Of a stretch of DNA of 64,000 bases, positions 1 through 12,864 are shown one piece after another (within the stretch, counting starts at the first letter, position 1; every line of letters starts with the position of its first letter). The DNA comes from Tyto alba (taxonomy: Eukaryota > Chordata > Aves > Strigiformes > Tytonidae): NCBI RefSeq assembly GCF_018691265.1, contig NW_024881330.1, forward strand, positions 19,054,886 through 19,118,885, given 5' to 3'. Below the pieces are notes generated by a model, which was not told the DNA's origin, searched no databases, and was given only the letters and a program-made list of their open reading frames with translations. Both the position numbers and the translations under genes were made by a program.

Positions 1-629
1 CTAAATCAGAAACAGTCCACTTGACTGTCAGTGAATAAGTGTCTCAGCACTTTCAAGGAACAAAAACTGAGGTTATAAAGTATATAATTCTTAGTAGAAT
101 GATATATCCATTATCTTGACAGGTTATCAGGCTTGTATTTGAAAACTTACATTCTTACCCATTTTCAAGCAAAGTACTTGGCATTTTAAATCACTAGTTT
201 TTTTTTTCTTGGAGAACATTTCCTTTTCCTCTCATTTCTATTTTTTTTTTTCTTTTTTTAGCTAACAAAACTGTTCAGAAAATATAAATATATTACAAGA
301 TAAAATTTCATAGCTTTCAGTATCCTGTTTGCATAACAAAACACAAGTAAAAGATCATCTCTGCATAGGAATGAAAGAGTTAAATGAGACCACACAGTAA
401 TTCAGAGTTAGGAAGAGTAGGTTTTGTTCTTAACAAAGTATTATTGTAGGTCATATTTGGAAAGCATTGACTGGTTTCACTTTTCCCAGTGGCAAAAAAA
501 AAAAAATGAAATACACAAGAGCTTTCCAAATGGCAGTGAGAAAACCTTGTATTTTTCTCAGTGGAAATACCGGAAAACTCATTTTAATTAAGTGTACTTT
601 GTTTTCAAGGAACACAATATTTGATATGG
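1..629. other. AT-rich non-coding sequence
   Basis: No recognisable gene or repeat family. Contains short T-runs near 200 and 240. The short open frame from 467 has no homology I recognise and runs into the LTR that starts at 630, so I do not call it a gene. Confidence 0.6.
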
Positions 630-1244
630 TGTCATGGTTTAAACTCAGACATCAACAAAGCACCACACAGTCACATGATCACCCTCCCCCCCTCTCCCCT
701 CCAGTGGGATGGATAGGAGAATCAAAACCAAGTAAAACTCATGGGTTGAGATCAGAACAGTTTAATAATTGAAATTTAAAAATATACAATAATAATAGTA
801 ATAGTAATAACGAATAGTAGTAATGAAAGTGAAGATAATGAAAAGAGAGTGAAATAAAACCCAAGAAAGACAAATGATGCACAATGCAATTGTTCACCAC
901 CAGCTGACCGATGCCCAGACAGTCCCCAAGCAGCAATCAGCCCCTCCCAGTCAGCTCCCTCCACTGTATACACTGGGCGTGACATCATATGGTATGAAAT
1001 ATTCCTTTGGCCAGTGTGGGTCAGCTGTCCTGGTAGTGTTGCCTCCCAACTTCTTGTGCCTCTCCAGCCTTCTTGCTGGCAGGGCATGAGAAACTGAAAA
1101 ATCCTTGACTTAGTATAAACACTATTTAGTAAGAACTAAAAAAATCTGTGGGTTATTGACATTATTCACATACTAAATCCAAAACACGATACTATCTTAG
1201 CTATTAGGAAGAAAATTAATCCTATCCCAGCCAAAACCATTACA
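630..1244 (-). mobile_element. Solo LTR of an avian endogenous retrovirus, ~0.6 kb class
   Basis: On the minus strand the element begins TGTAATGGTTTTGGCTGGGA and ends in AAACCATGACA, the TG...CA termini of a retroviral LTR. It is flanked by a near-perfect 5-bp target-site duplication (TATGG at 625-629, TGTGG at 1245-1249). The same layout recurs at 44920 and in the nested pair near 58 kb: a pyrimidine-rich U5 with CCCTCCCC, the ACAGTTTAATAA block, and the end ATCCAAAACA...AGCCAAAACCA. No gag, pol or env lies beside it, so it is a solo LTR left by recombination between the two LTRs of a provirus. Class (ERVL-like) is inferred from memory of avian families. Open frames inside it are LTR sequence, not genes. 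Confidence 0.85.
761..766 (-). promoter_or_regulatory. Candidate LTR polyadenylation signal (ATTAAA)
   Basis: Plus-strand TTTAAT reads ATTAAA on the LTR sense strand. The same block is at the equivalent place in the LTRs at 44920 and 57925, which supports it as the R/U5 poly(A) signal of this class. Confidence 0.4.
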
Positions 1245-1432
1245 TGTGGGAAAAATTCCATCTAGCTTTAGTAGCTCTTTCAATTAATCAATAAATCCAT
1301 GTTAAATTTCTGCCAATAGTTTCTATAAGTGCTAATGACTGCTACGCTAGGTTAAATACTAGCATCCTCTAATGCTTTTTGTTGATTATTTACTGCATCT
1401 TGTATGATATTATCCTGGGGGGTTGTTTTTTG

Positions 1433-1454
1433 TTTTTTTTTTTTTTTTTTTTTT
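1433..1454. repeat. Poly-T run between G-runs
   Basis: 22 uninterrupted T, preceded by a GGGGGG block at about 1417 and followed directly by CGGGGGG and more T. Low-complexity sequence. Confidence 0.9.
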
Positions 1455-2218
1455 CGGGGGGAGGTGGTTTTTTTTTGAGGCAGGATGTATATTTATCAAA
1501 ATATTCAGTAAGTTTGTAAATTGATAAATGTAATTTCATTAATGTTTTTATATACATATATATATAACAGCCACGATTCAAAATGCACTGGACAATAGAA
1601 GTCCTTCATTTCCTGACACATGGTATGGGTTAAACTGTTTAAACTTTGTACTCCTTAGAGATGGCCAAGATCAGAATCTATTAGCAGAAAAATCTGACTG
1701 AGGCAGGTAAAGCTGAACAGAAGTGTTTAGTAGGAGTTACAAAACTGTATGAGTAAAATGTTTTAACAGTATTGAAAGTCAATACAACTTCATCAGCTTT
1801 AGGTCTTCATTCTGTATGACTTTGGACCTTACATTACTATTTCATGAGGGCAGAGCAGATATGAGATAAATACTCCTGATTTATATGAGTGCAACTCAAA
1901 GATCAAACAGCTGCTCAACTTGTACTTTCACCAGGACATATTTAAGGTAAGAAAGCAAATTAAATACTTCAAACAACTTAGTTTAAACCTTTTAGAATCA
2001 AGTATGAGATAAAACTGGACTGTTGATATCTTACTAAATGTAGAACTGAATTACAAGAAATAATATAAAAGAATGTTTGAAAAATCTTAACAAAAATGTA
2101 GCGCTTAAACAAAACCGCTTACGAAGAAATAAAATATATTTGAAATTTCTGACTATAATGTTTGTTTCTCTGATATAATTATTTTAAGGAATACTAAACT
2201 AATGCGTTACACAAATTG

Positions 2219-2260
2219 AAAAACAAACAAACAAACAAACAAACAAACAAACAAAAAAAA
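2219..2260 (+). repeat. (CAAA)n microsatellite
   Basis: About eight perfect AAAC units, ending in an A-run. Simple tandem repeat. Confidence 0.95.
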
Positions 2261-5250
2261 CCAAACCTGTAATTAAACCAGTATTTTCCTAGGTCTGTGA
2301 AAGCTTTCAGTAATGTTTCAATGCCAACTCATGATTGAATAATCATAATCTTTTTCACTCTTTCTTACTTTCTTAAGGACATTTTCTTTGTATTTATGAA
2401 AATTTGTTCTGAAGCTTGTCAATTGTCTTTATTAAGTCACTATCCACATAAATATCCTTTAAAAAAAGTATATTCAAGTACTTTTGTCACAGAAATATTA
2501 CATTAAGTTATTCTTACTAGCAGCTGATATTAATGTATCTGATGGATAGGGAAATAATCTACTGTTTCTCATCCAAGTCCTTTCAGGACCCTTGTGAAAT
2601 TTGTGTAGTGGGAAATTATTTCCTAATTGAATCAACTTTACATGTTAGACTTATGCATTGTTTATTGGAATAGATGGTAGCAACAAGAAATATACCTGGG
2701 ACTTCCTGATTCAGGGAGACCAACTCACTTAACACCAAAGTGCACACAAATCACTCTGTAAACTCTGTTGACTGTACCAACTCTTTCTTTCCTGACTGTA
2801 GTGTTAGTAGCAGTTACATTCTTCCCTATTTTGTAAACATGTAAGGTGGGATGAGCCTAATGTTCTACATATAAAAAAATGTATTCACACTTTAACAAGG
2901 TTGTATGTACCTTGATACAAAGATTTTTAAGCTTTAAATTTTATCAGATAAAATATTTTGTACAACTAAAGCAATACTGTTTGTTTAAATGGACAAACAT
3001 ATCCAGTAATTAATAATAAATGGAAACAGTGACAAATTCATAGCTACATCTGTGTGAATAATTTTTTGGTTTTTACTTTGTTCAGCAGAAAAACAGAAAA
3101 ATGTATTTTATTTTGGATAATGTTGAGTTGCTTTCCACCTAAATCAAAATGTTTTTCTTCCATTTTGCATATGTCAAAATTCTTATACTGACACATCTGA
3201 CAGCAAAAGGATATGTAGGACTGGATTCGGTTTTGCCATCTCTCTTCATGTATCTCAGTGTGAAATATCTAATATTTAAAAGAATTGTCTCAGACAGCAT
3301 ATTGCACAGTATTCAGATGGCATTTAATTATTCTCTACTATTGGAGCTGGTTTAATTTACATTAAATACTTAAAATATTCACTGAGCTAGTGAAAGAGAA
3401 TTAAAAGGATGACAACACTATACAATCCTTTTTTTCTAAGACTTGATCTGTTTTTCTATCTCAAAAACTTGTATGGGAGGTTTTAGAGGGCTTTTCTACA
3501 TCTGTCATATGACAGATATCTATCAGAAACAATTTGTATGTGTACAAAATTTTTAATTAAAAAACTCCAGATATGGTTATAGGGCAGCTGAGCTGTGTTT
3601 GAACAGTCCATCCACTGCATGTGGAAACACTCAACTTATTAATGCATGACACAGTTTTGCCATTAGTAGATCTGATGCTTCTCAAAAGTACAAGATGTCC
3701 AACACATCCCCAAAGGACTGCACAGATGCATAGCCTACTTCTAAAAAGTATGCTTTCCCTGTCCAATATTTTCTTCAGTATATTAGCTATAAAATCTGTT
3801 TCATCTTCTTTTAAATAAAGTATTTAACAATATCCACTCCAACATAATTTTAAGTACTACACACAACATGAAACAGTGTCAGCAGGAAAATCTGTGGAAA
3901 CCACCCACCCAGATTTCAAAGTTAGGGGACTCATGAGAAGTGTGATTTCATATTCATGCAAGCATACTAAAGAATTGAATCTGGGATTCCCACAGCCTAA
4001 GACATTTCTCTACAATTTTAACTTAGATAAAAAGATTGTTAACTGTACCGTTCTATTCTGTTAACTATGAAAACATACTGCAATCTGGTGCATTGAGACA
4101 GAAGCTGTGAGTAATTTATGATTTACTAAATCCACATTTTCTTTCAAGTATATCTTCCAAAAATAATGTCTAAATTTATGTAAAAGTGAGATTGCAGCAG
4201 AAAATTATAGTCATTGGGAATTTGAGAGATGTATACAAAATTTCTTTTGACCAATACAGTCATGCTTCAAAACCTTAACCAAATCCTTTGATTGTTCTTT
4301 AATAAAAAAGCTGAATACTTGTCACATCATACTCAGTGGGACATGACAATCCTGGAGCTGTCTTCTTTATATACTGTTGCTTCATAGATAACCTATAGAT
4401 GGCAAGTACATATTTTCCTCAGTGAAGTAATATTTTTATTGCACTTACACATGCAGTACTCCATATGTCTTGCAAAGTGTGTTCCATTTGTATCTGAGAC
4501 TGGCCATGTGCTTCAGTAGAGCAGAACTATACTAAAATATTTGATTCAAGAAAACACAATGCTAAAGAGAGCTACAATAAATTAAACTAAGTTAAATAAT
4601 AAACAATAATTGTTGATTTCTTGTTTTGTAAAAAAAAAAAAATATTTCAAATGACAATAACTTTCTATGCAGCTGTACTCACTATAGTTAATATAAAGAA
4701 ACAATTGATAACAAATTGTATTGACAGACCTTGGATAAATATAATTACCTCAACTAAGAAAGGTTCTGAATAAATTAATCACGGTATAATAACATTTCTA
4801 TTTTACAGCACTCTGGTAGCAGAAAAAGAAAAACCATCACATTTTTAATTAATACATTTTATTGTTTCTGTTTACAGTTGCTAAATTGTGTCACTTAAAT
4901 TAATTGAATTTTAGCTCTTCAATTAGTATTACACAGAATATTAATTATGCAGAAAATGCAGATAAAGCATCATCTAGTTTTTTAATACAATTATGTTCCA
5001 CTTTCTTTGTGAAGGTTCCACACCCTTTCCTAAGACAATAAATTCTCCCACTCAAGCTACATAAAACAGAGAAGCAAGAAATTAAATGCTGAGTTTTACA
5101 TAACTTTAGGACAAAAAGTCCTGAGGTGCGCATAAGTTGAAAGCAGTGACTCCCACAACCACATCATAGTACCTCATTTGATGCTTCAAAATACAGATAC
5201 ATTCAGGTTTCCTCAGGCCCTTGAAGCAGAAGACAGTGGACCGTAGGCAC

Positions 5251-5556
5251 TCATTTGCTAATGATGCATTTGAAGTGGCCAAAAATAAACACGGACCATG
5301 AAACTGAGACTGAACTTCTGTCCTTAACCTGAACTTTGGGCTGCAGGTGGAGGGTGTTGTCCATTGAGAACCCCAGGACTGACTTAGGACAGTTCCCTAA
5401 GCAGCAGCTTCCAGAGTCACCTGTGGCACCTGAGGGTGTCTGTCGTGGCCTCCAGCTGCCATGGGAGGCAAGTGTGTGCCTCCCACAGGACCTCCTGAGC
5501 CATAGAACCAGCACTGGGTGGTTGACTTGAATGCTCTTGGGCATCAAAAATGACAT
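5251..5556 (-). other. Unidentified GC-richer stretch with a 101-codon open frame
   Basis: A minus-strand frame of 101 codons stays open through a stretch clearly richer in G and C than its surroundings. The predicted peptide starts MSFLMPKSIQ and is rich in Ser, Arg and Pro. I recognise no domain, signal peptide or membrane segment. The plus strand is also open (5336-5530), as expected when composition is GC-biased. It could be a fragment of an unrecognised retroelement, an old exon, or a chance frame. I do not call a gene. Confidence 0.3.
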
Positions 5557-6169
5557 GGAGGTTTGTTTGTGGGCAACGGAGTTATGTGTTAGAAGTTTAT
5601 CAAAATATGTCTAGTTAATTTTGCAGCCACTGCATGGGGTTTCATGTCCATTTTCCTCCACTTTGTTTATGTTCCTTTTAGTGCTTGGTTTAGGTCATCT
5701 CTTTACCTTTGTCTCTGACCTTCACTATGGATTCAGATACATAATAACCAAAATGTAATCAGGTGCACAGCAGAAATGTAAACACAAACCTGGAAAAAAA
5801 AACGAAGAAAATCTCATTGTTTTTAATTCTACAAGAGAACTGTAAACTCATCTGCATCATCTAGACCTCTGCTGCAGCAAGAAAGAGCATGTAGAAGTTT
5901 CTGTCCCAGTTACTAATTGCTTTATGCCCTGAGAGTTGTCTAGAAGAAGGAGGAGGTCAGTTGGGCATCTGTGATGCAGTCTTCTTGTCAGACAAACTTG
6001 TCCAAACTTTATGTGTTGTCAGAAACAGCACAACTCTGTTCTTGCCTCTGTATTCCTGAGCAATGAAATAACAAAGAAGAAAAAAAGTTGAATTTGCTGT
6101 CGGAAAACCTCTGCATTTCATACACAGAACAATCCTGAGCACAGCTGAGCTCCAGCACATGTCTTCTTC

Positions 6170-6192
6170 TTTTTTTTTTTTTTTTTTTTTTT
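6170..6192. repeat. Poly-T run
   Basis: 23 uninterrupted T followed by AATTTTTTTTCCCCC. Simple repeat. Confidence 0.9.
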
Positions 6193-7314
6193 AATTTTTT
6201 TTCCCCCTTGCTCCAGGGAAAGACTGTCAAGTTCACAAGAATTAAATAGACACTAAACCATGATGTGGTTTACCAATCCCAGTGACAGCACTGAAAGGAA
6301 TTAAGAATGTTTCGCACTTAGTGCTGCAACATCTTCAAAATCAATGTGTATGTCTAGAGACAGATTTAGAGTCAAGTTAGGAGAGAACAGAAATTCCTTT
6401 ATGGATATGCATGAAGAATATACACATTATAAGGTTTCTTCCATTCCATTTCATTATAGTCGTGAAATTACAAAACATATTTTAGACGTATAGGTTTAGA
6501 ATTAATATTTTACATTTTCACAGATACTTTAAGGCAGGTTCACTTTCTTTTTTCTTGTCTTTCAAATCAATTGCTATTCAACTTTCAAAATTCAAGCTAC
6601 TCTATAAATAAAATGAGCAAAATACCCACAAATTGCTTTAACAGATGCATCTATTAAAAGTTAATATCCAATTAGAAATATTTTATTTAAAAATTCCTTT
6701 ACTTTTTCTGTCAATATAATTTTTTGCTGTTTCTTGTCACTTTTCATTAAGATATTATATATATGGCTACAATTAGATATCTATACATATATATGTATGT
6801 AAGTATTTTATTTTCCATGGTAAATTAGGAATTTAATTTACTTGTTAAGTTGAAGTAAAATGCAGGTTATCTTCAGCTAATAAAAATATAGAACTCTTCA
6901 GTGTCATCTCCACTTCTTGTAGTTTAGGAAAGAAGAAAATATTTAAAACTGTTAATGAATGAGTGTAAAGATCTCTATTTGAAATTAAAGAAAGTTTACA
7001 CAAGCTAGTGGACTATAACATTACTTTTTTTATATGAAGACTGCATACATAGGCTATACTTTTAATTGTATGATAATTTGAATAGCACGTTCTATTGTCT
7101 TTATAGCAATATAGTAATTCTTAGTTTTAGCCTCACAGTGTCTCAAATGTGTAACACAAAGTAATTGCTTGTCCTTGCACAAGATGTCCTTTTTCTTCAG
7201 CTAAGTGCTCTGTTACGGTTCTCTAAAAAAAATACTGCTTTTTTTTTACATCCAGTTTAAGAGAAATCTGTAGGAAAACAATTCATTCCATAAATTATGT
7301 GATATAGAACGATA

Positions 7315-7440
7315 ATTCATAGAATCACAGAGTATCTCAAGCTTCAGGAGACCCATAAGGATCATCAAATCCAAATCCTTGTTCCTCGCAGGACACATCT
7401 GAGCTATGTGGACAGAGGAGTGCTGTTTGGCTAAAGGTAT
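7315..7440 (-). mobile_element. CR1 LINE 3'-end fragment
   Basis: On the minus strand it reads GATGATCCTTATGGGTCTCC and then a CTGTGATTCTATGAAT tail, the standard end of avian CR1 elements. Only the last ~120 bp is recognisable, consistent with the 5' truncation usual for CR1. No coding part remains. Confidence 0.75.
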
Positions 7441-9082
7441 CCAATTAAATAGTTCCGCTTTGGACCTTATCAGCTGTATTTAAATGTAGAAAGGGGAAGT
7501 TCTGCTCCTTTTTTCTCCTTCCACATCTTGGCTGCAAACTCTTGAGACTTCTCTTCACAAGTTCTTTTGCAATCCCAGCATGAGTTGGATGCAGGGAAGC
7601 ACACAGGAAAGCCCAGGAGGTAGGGAAAGAAGCCAGCCAACATCTGTCAGAGACCCACATTTAGCTTACATAAGGCATAATGAGAAAATGCATAAATGAG
7701 TGCAACAGAAATAAATTCTAGCAAACACAGCCATCACAAGGAAAACAAGGAAACACAATTGATGCAGCCAGCATGTGTACAAAGAACATGTACAACAGAA
7801 AAAGTCTGGAGAAATTACTTTTGAAAATGACAGCTTATTGAAAACACTTTTACTATATGCAGATACATTGTTTCATGGATCATTTCTCCAGAGCATAGAG
7901 AAACAGGATTTTGTATATTCCTTTACAACTAATCAGCTGTATCAAAGAGAAAAATCCAACCCATAATCACTTTGTCCAGGTAGCTGAAACAAATGTGTAT
8001 CCAGCATTTCTGAGGATCCAAAAAATTAACTGTTTACCTCAACATATGTTAAATTTGCAATACTGAAATGAAAGAATTTAGAATGTATACATTAGATGTT
8101 TTATATAATTAAATTCAACATTTCACTTTAAATCCTTTAAGCACCAGCCTGATTTTTTTTTTTTTTCTTTTTAGTCTTGGATACTTTATAATACTACACA
8201 ACTCATTTTTAATCAAGGGATATTTCAATTTATAAAATTTTAAATATGGCAGTTATCTGTCATGCTTTTCATGCTATTTTAAAGACCCATGCAGATTTAC
8301 TATTTAGCAATAAGTCAACAGCCCCTGACTCCTCAACCTTTTCCATTAGTAACATACAGAACTGTATGTAGGTTTTGGGTCATGTGAAACAATATTAGCC
8401 ATGCAACTATGCAACATCCTCTACTAACATGCCTCTATCAGATACTTATCTCTAAGATATTTCAGTCTGAATTTTTTTCCATGCATAATTCTATTTTGCA
8501 TTGAATAGCTAATGTAGACAGTTGGAAGATAACAAATATTTGTTTCAGACTGCAACTGAATTAAAAGTTCATAATGGTCTTGTTGAAATGAGGAACGCAT
8601 TCCCAAGGTTGTTCAAATTTAAACATTGAAGTGTACATTGTCATCAAGTATTTATGTGCTTTTGTATGTGTTTACTGTCAAGGTTAAAGTTTCAGCTTAC
8701 ACTCTCTTTGTGATTGGATTGTTCTATGCTATTAATTGAATATCATGTTAACTGAAAAAAAAAAAAAAAAACAAAAAAAAAAACCACAACCAAAACCAAC
8801 CTGAATGGCACTTAATGCTGCATACAAACTGCAGAAATTTAAAAAATATGTGTCCTAAAACCTACACTTTCTTGCTGAGTACCATAGCCAAATTTGATTA
8901 GTATTGGACATAGTATAAGATGTATTTGTTTGGTCAAGCTTCCAACTGATCTCTAGCATCATTAAAGTCTACAGTGAAGGCTTAGCCTAAAATCAGCAGA
9001 AACCTTCCCAATTTCTTAAATAGAGATAAGTAGTTCTGCCTTTTAAGCTTTTGATATAATCGCTTAAATGTAAATTATTATT
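7441..9082. other. AT-rich non-coding sequence
   Basis: Nothing recognised apart from a T-run near 8153 and an A-rich run at about 8755-8783. Short open frames at 7445-7660 and 8424-8606 have no recognisable motif. Confidence 0.55.
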
Positions 9083-9982
9083 CATCATCATAGATCACCA
9101 TAGAATATGAGTTTCAAAGGGACCTCAAGGATCATCTGGTCCAAACTTTCTTGGCAAAAGAAGAGTCTAAACAAGATGGCCCAGAGCCCTGTCCAATGTT
9201 GAAGAATCCACCACTTCCCTTGGGAAATTATTCCAATGGCTGATTGTTCTCATTGTGAAAAATTTTCCTCTTCTATCCAATCGGAATCTCCTCAACAGTA
9301 ACTTGCACCCATTACCTCTCCTTTTTTCCATGTGACTCCTCATAAAAAGGGAGTCTCCATCTTCTTTCTAGCCACCTTTTAAATACTGGAACATGGGTGC
9401 TAAGTTCTCCCCTAAGACTTCTCTTCTCAAGGCTGAGCAAACTCAGTTCTCTCAGCCTTCTCTCACGTGGCAGACTTCACTGTCCCTTGATCACCTGTGT
9501 GGCCCTCCTCTGGATCCTCTCCAGCCTGTACACATCTTTTTAATATAATGGGAACCAAAACTGAGCACAGTATTCCAGATGCGGCCTAACAAGTGCTGAG
9601 TGGAGTGAGGTAATGACTTCTTTATCTCTGCTACTGATGCCTTTGTTGATGCAACCTAGTGTCCTGTTGGCTTCCTTTGCTGCAGCAGCACACTGGTCAC
9701 TCATTCACAGTGTTGTCCACTAGGACTCCCAGGTCCCTTTCCACAAAGCTGCTCTTCATCTGGGTAGATCCCAGTCTGTGCTGCATTCCTGGATTATGTT
9801 ATCCCAGGTGCAAGACCTTATACTTGTCCTTGCTGAACTTGATAAAGTCCTTGTTAGCCCACTCTTCCTGACTATCCAGGTCTTCCTGAAGGGTGGCTCT
9901 CCCTTCTGAAGTGTCTACTTCCCCACTCAGCTTACTAGCATCAACATCATCAGAGTATATTTGATCCCATCATCCAGATGAC

Positions 9983-10313
9983 TTATGAAAATAGTAAACA
10001 GAGTTGGGCCCAGTATTGATTCCTTGGGACCTCACTTATGACAGTTTGCCAGGTTGAAAAAGAGCTATTTTCCACCACCCTCTGGGTGCAGCCTGACAGC
10101 CAGTTCCCCACCCACCACACAGACACCTTGGCTAGACTATAACTTTTTGGTTTCTCTAGGAGGAGGCTGTGGGGAATCACATCAGAAGCCTTGCAGAAAT
10201 CCAGGTAGACCATGTCCTCCACTCACCCCACATCAACTATACAGGTTACTTTTTCATAGAAGGAAATCAGTTTTGTCAAACACAATTTACCCTTGTTGAA
10301 TCCATGCTGGCTT
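9983..10313 (-). pseudogene. CR1 ORF2 reverse-transcriptase fragment
   Basis: Minus-strand translation gives SQHGFNKGKLCLTKL and then MVYLDFCKASDVIPHSLLLE, which correspond to the avian CR1 RT motifs (SQHGF.KG..CLTNL and VYLDF.KAFD..PH..LL). A little further, in another frame, YSDDVDASKLS replaces the catalytic (F/Y)ADD motif. The frame changes between these blocks, and the TLFTIF-like block is garbled, so this is a dead copy. Confidence 0.85.
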
Positions 10314-10920
10314 GTCCTTAGTTCCACCCTGGGTTTAAACCATGTTGTATCCACTGTGAGCTGCTGGTACAGTTTCTCCTTGCAGATCTTTCTATTGGGT
10401 GTCTACTGCTTTCAAAGCTTCATATCTGGTTTTGGTCGTAATGCTGGAGGATGGAGACTGAAGCAATCCAGGTTCTGAGGTAACTCATTCTCTGTGGTGT
10501 CTGCCACAGGAAGGTGGTTCTGAAATCACTTGTTTATCTCCCTCTTGGCCCCTCTAATGCTGTGCAGCCTTTTAACTGTTTCCTGCTACTCAGCCACCTG
10601 ATATTAACCTGTGCACATCTTTTGCAGGTACTTACCTTTTCTCCAGGAGAAGGGTCTGGGCACTCGTTGCAACCTACTGTCTGCACTGAAGTCTCCTTCC
10701 TTACCAGTTCTGTCTAGGTGGAAGCACCAGACATCGCAGGGGCTTTCTCTGTAGAAACACTGGTTTTAACTCTGAGGCAAGTGCCCACCATTGTGGCAGA
10801 GACCTCCCGAGCTGGTAGGGTGCCTACACCATTCCTGTGCAAACTGCCCGGCAAACTGCTGTGCCAGGCCTTGGCTGAGGTGCCACAGCCTGGTCACAGC
10901 ACTCCTGACCACTTGTGCTC

Positions 10921-10945
10921 CCTGGGCAGCTTTTTATAGCCATGC
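10921..10945 (-). promoter_or_regulatory. TATA-like box in the 5' part of the CR1 copy
   Basis: The plus strand reads GCTTTTTATAGCC, giving GGCTATAAAAAGC on the element's sense strand, about 170 bp upstream of the ATG that starts MVGTCLRVK. The position would suit a promoter for the element, but function is only inferred. Confidence 0.35.
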
Positions 10946-12176
10946 GGGTGGCCACGGTTGCTCTGGCCATGCCCAGGCCCCGTCAGTGTCTCCCGTGGGA
11001 ACTGCCGGTGCCTGGCGGATCCCTCCGCTGCCCTGGAGTTTCGCTGCCCCTCAGGGATCCTCGGCACAGGGAAAAGCCCCTGTGCACTGAGATCTGCCGC
11101 TCTGCTGCAGGTCAGGCCTGCTCTGGAACAGCTCCCCTGAGTGACCTGGGCAAAAGAAACTTGGGTTTGGACATATCCAGTTAGATTAGTATCTACTCTT
11201 CCATTTCTGCAAATGTTTATTGTATAATTGTGAAAATATCCTTAGAGCTCCTCTTAATGTCATGTAACCAAAAGGAGGTTCTGACATTTGTCTCAAAGTG
11301 CATGATTAGTTAACATGGATTTTAATATGTTATTTGTTCAGTTTAGAACATTGTGAGGTATATTACTGATTTATGTATTCTGACTGGATATCTTTAATGT
11401 GTGTTGTTACGGTGCATTCTCACAAAGCATACTGATAGACATTTAACAAAGATGTAATCTTACATTAAAATTAATAATTTTCCTGGTGTCTATTTCTTAT
11501 TAACTAACCAGTATACTTGAAAAGACATATTTGTTTTCTCTAGATGCTCAAGAATTAAGAATTTTTTAAAAACTTTTGTTTCCCTTGTAAATTTTATCTT
11601 TATCTGTATCTGTATTGTAACAGAAAAGCTGAGTCTGAATTAAACTAAAACCAGGGGTAGTATTCTTCTGTCCAGCATTATAAAGTACGTTATGACTTAT
11701 ATTTCCTTCCACGTTTTGTGTTACCCAGTGAACCACAAGGGAAATGGAAGTTTAGCCAGTTATTGTAAAAACCTGAGAATAAAAAATCTTCTGTTTCATG
11801 TAATTTTGTTTCTTCATTGTATGTTCTTGAAAATCAGTAATATTGAAAGAAAAAATAGTATTTTGTACTACACAAGTTTCCTTGTTTTGCTCAATAAGCT
11901 TAATTTCAGACATGAACAATGTTGATACCAATGAAACATATTCACCCCAATCACCATACTCTTCATTATCCTGTCCACTAATGCCACTTAGAAGAAAAGA
12001 CATGTTCGTTTGCAAGCATCTTCAGTTTTGGATATTTTAAAACACAAATCAGATGTTTTTTCTAAAAGAAAAAAAGTGGGCTTTCTGTTCTGTCTCTTAA
12101 ACACAGGAATAAGACTGGCAAAAATCTCAATTTATGTATAAGGTAGAAGGCCTGAACTTCAGTCTTGTTCTTGAAG

Positions 12177-12216
12177 ACATTGCTTATTCAGACATTGCTC
12201 ATTCAGACATTTCTCA
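12177..12216 (+). repeat. 15-bp tandem repeat, about 2.6 copies
   Basis: ACATTGCTTATTCAG is followed by ACATTGCTCATTCAG (one mismatch) and then a partial third copy, ACATTTCTCAG. Confidence 0.85.
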
Positions 12217-12803
12217 GCCTACAAATAAACTCCTTCTCCAAGCAGACCAGTGATGAGAGAGCAGCATTGAAGACAATGGATGAAGAGGAAAATACTTTTA
12301 CATCCCAATAAATGTTTTAGTGTTTTGCATAGTTTTATGGAGTATGTTTTAGTATTTTTTGTCTTCATTCTATATGGAGACTGAGAACTTAGAAGATTTC
12401 TCCTCTAAAATACACGTGTCTTTGTATTATTTATTTTGTTGTATTCAGGCCAAAACCCCCTAAATTTAGGCTTCCTTTACATCAAGAAAGTTCTTGATTT
12501 ATTTTCTTCTAGCTGATTTCTAGTAAGTTTTTTCTCAGTGGTTTGAATTGTTCCCATGCATTTCAATAGCTATCTACAAATACATGGAAGAGAAATATAC
12601 TTGAATGTCTTGTGTTCAGCTGGAGTATTTTTTCTCTACCTCACTAGGTAATGATACAGCTGTATTTCAGAAATTCTGAGAAGAATAAAAACTCAAATCT
12701 GTTTTTGGAATTCAATATAACACATGTAAACAAAACCTCTTTCTTCACTGGCTGCCCACAGATGCTAAAATTAATTTGTTGTCTTTACCTTTAAACCTCA
12801 TTG

Positions 12804-12864
12804 TAAGATACCTTAACAATGACAAGACACTAAAGAGACCTCCGCAACTAAAGGAGGTATCTTA
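12804..12864. repeat. Short inverted repeat with nested hairpin
   Basis: TAAGATACCT at 12804-12813 pairs perfectly with AGGTATCTTA at 12855-12864. A competing smaller hairpin is ACCTCC at 12838-12843 with GGAGGT at 12853-12858. It may be chance; no transposon signature was seen. Confidence 0.5.

Larger units (their letters stand above)
1245..7314. other. AT-rich non-coding sequence
   Basis: About 6 kb with no recognisable gene. It holds a T-run at 1433-1454, a CAAA microsatellite near 2219, a GC-richer unidentified stretch around 5251-5556 and a T-run at 6170-6192 (listed separately). The short open frames here have no recognisable motif and look like chance. Confidence 0.55.
9083..11150 (-). 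mobile_element. Internally deleted CR1 LINE: 5' region joined to ORF2 RT and 3' end
   Basis: The left part (9083 to about 10340) is, on the minus strand, CR1 ORF2 from the reverse-transcriptase domain to the 3' UTR, ending in ATTCTATGGTGATCTATGAT. The right part (about 10350-11150) is GC-rich. Read on the minus strand it has a TATA-like GCTATAAAAAGC, an ATG (MVGTCLRVK), and then a weak coil-like coding trace (VKRLHSIRGAKREIN) that resembles the start of avian CR1 ORF1. If so, the copy keeps its 5' and 3' ends but has lost most of ORF1 and the endonuclease and early RT part of ORF2. The 3' half is firm. Assignment of the 5' half to CR1 ORF1 is from memory and less certain. Confidence 0.8.

Noticed and set aside
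2219..2260. CRISPR-like or telomeric repeat
   Set aside because: It is a perfect 4-bp microsatellite without spacers. No direct-repeat and spacer array or TTAGGG array is present anywhere in the window.
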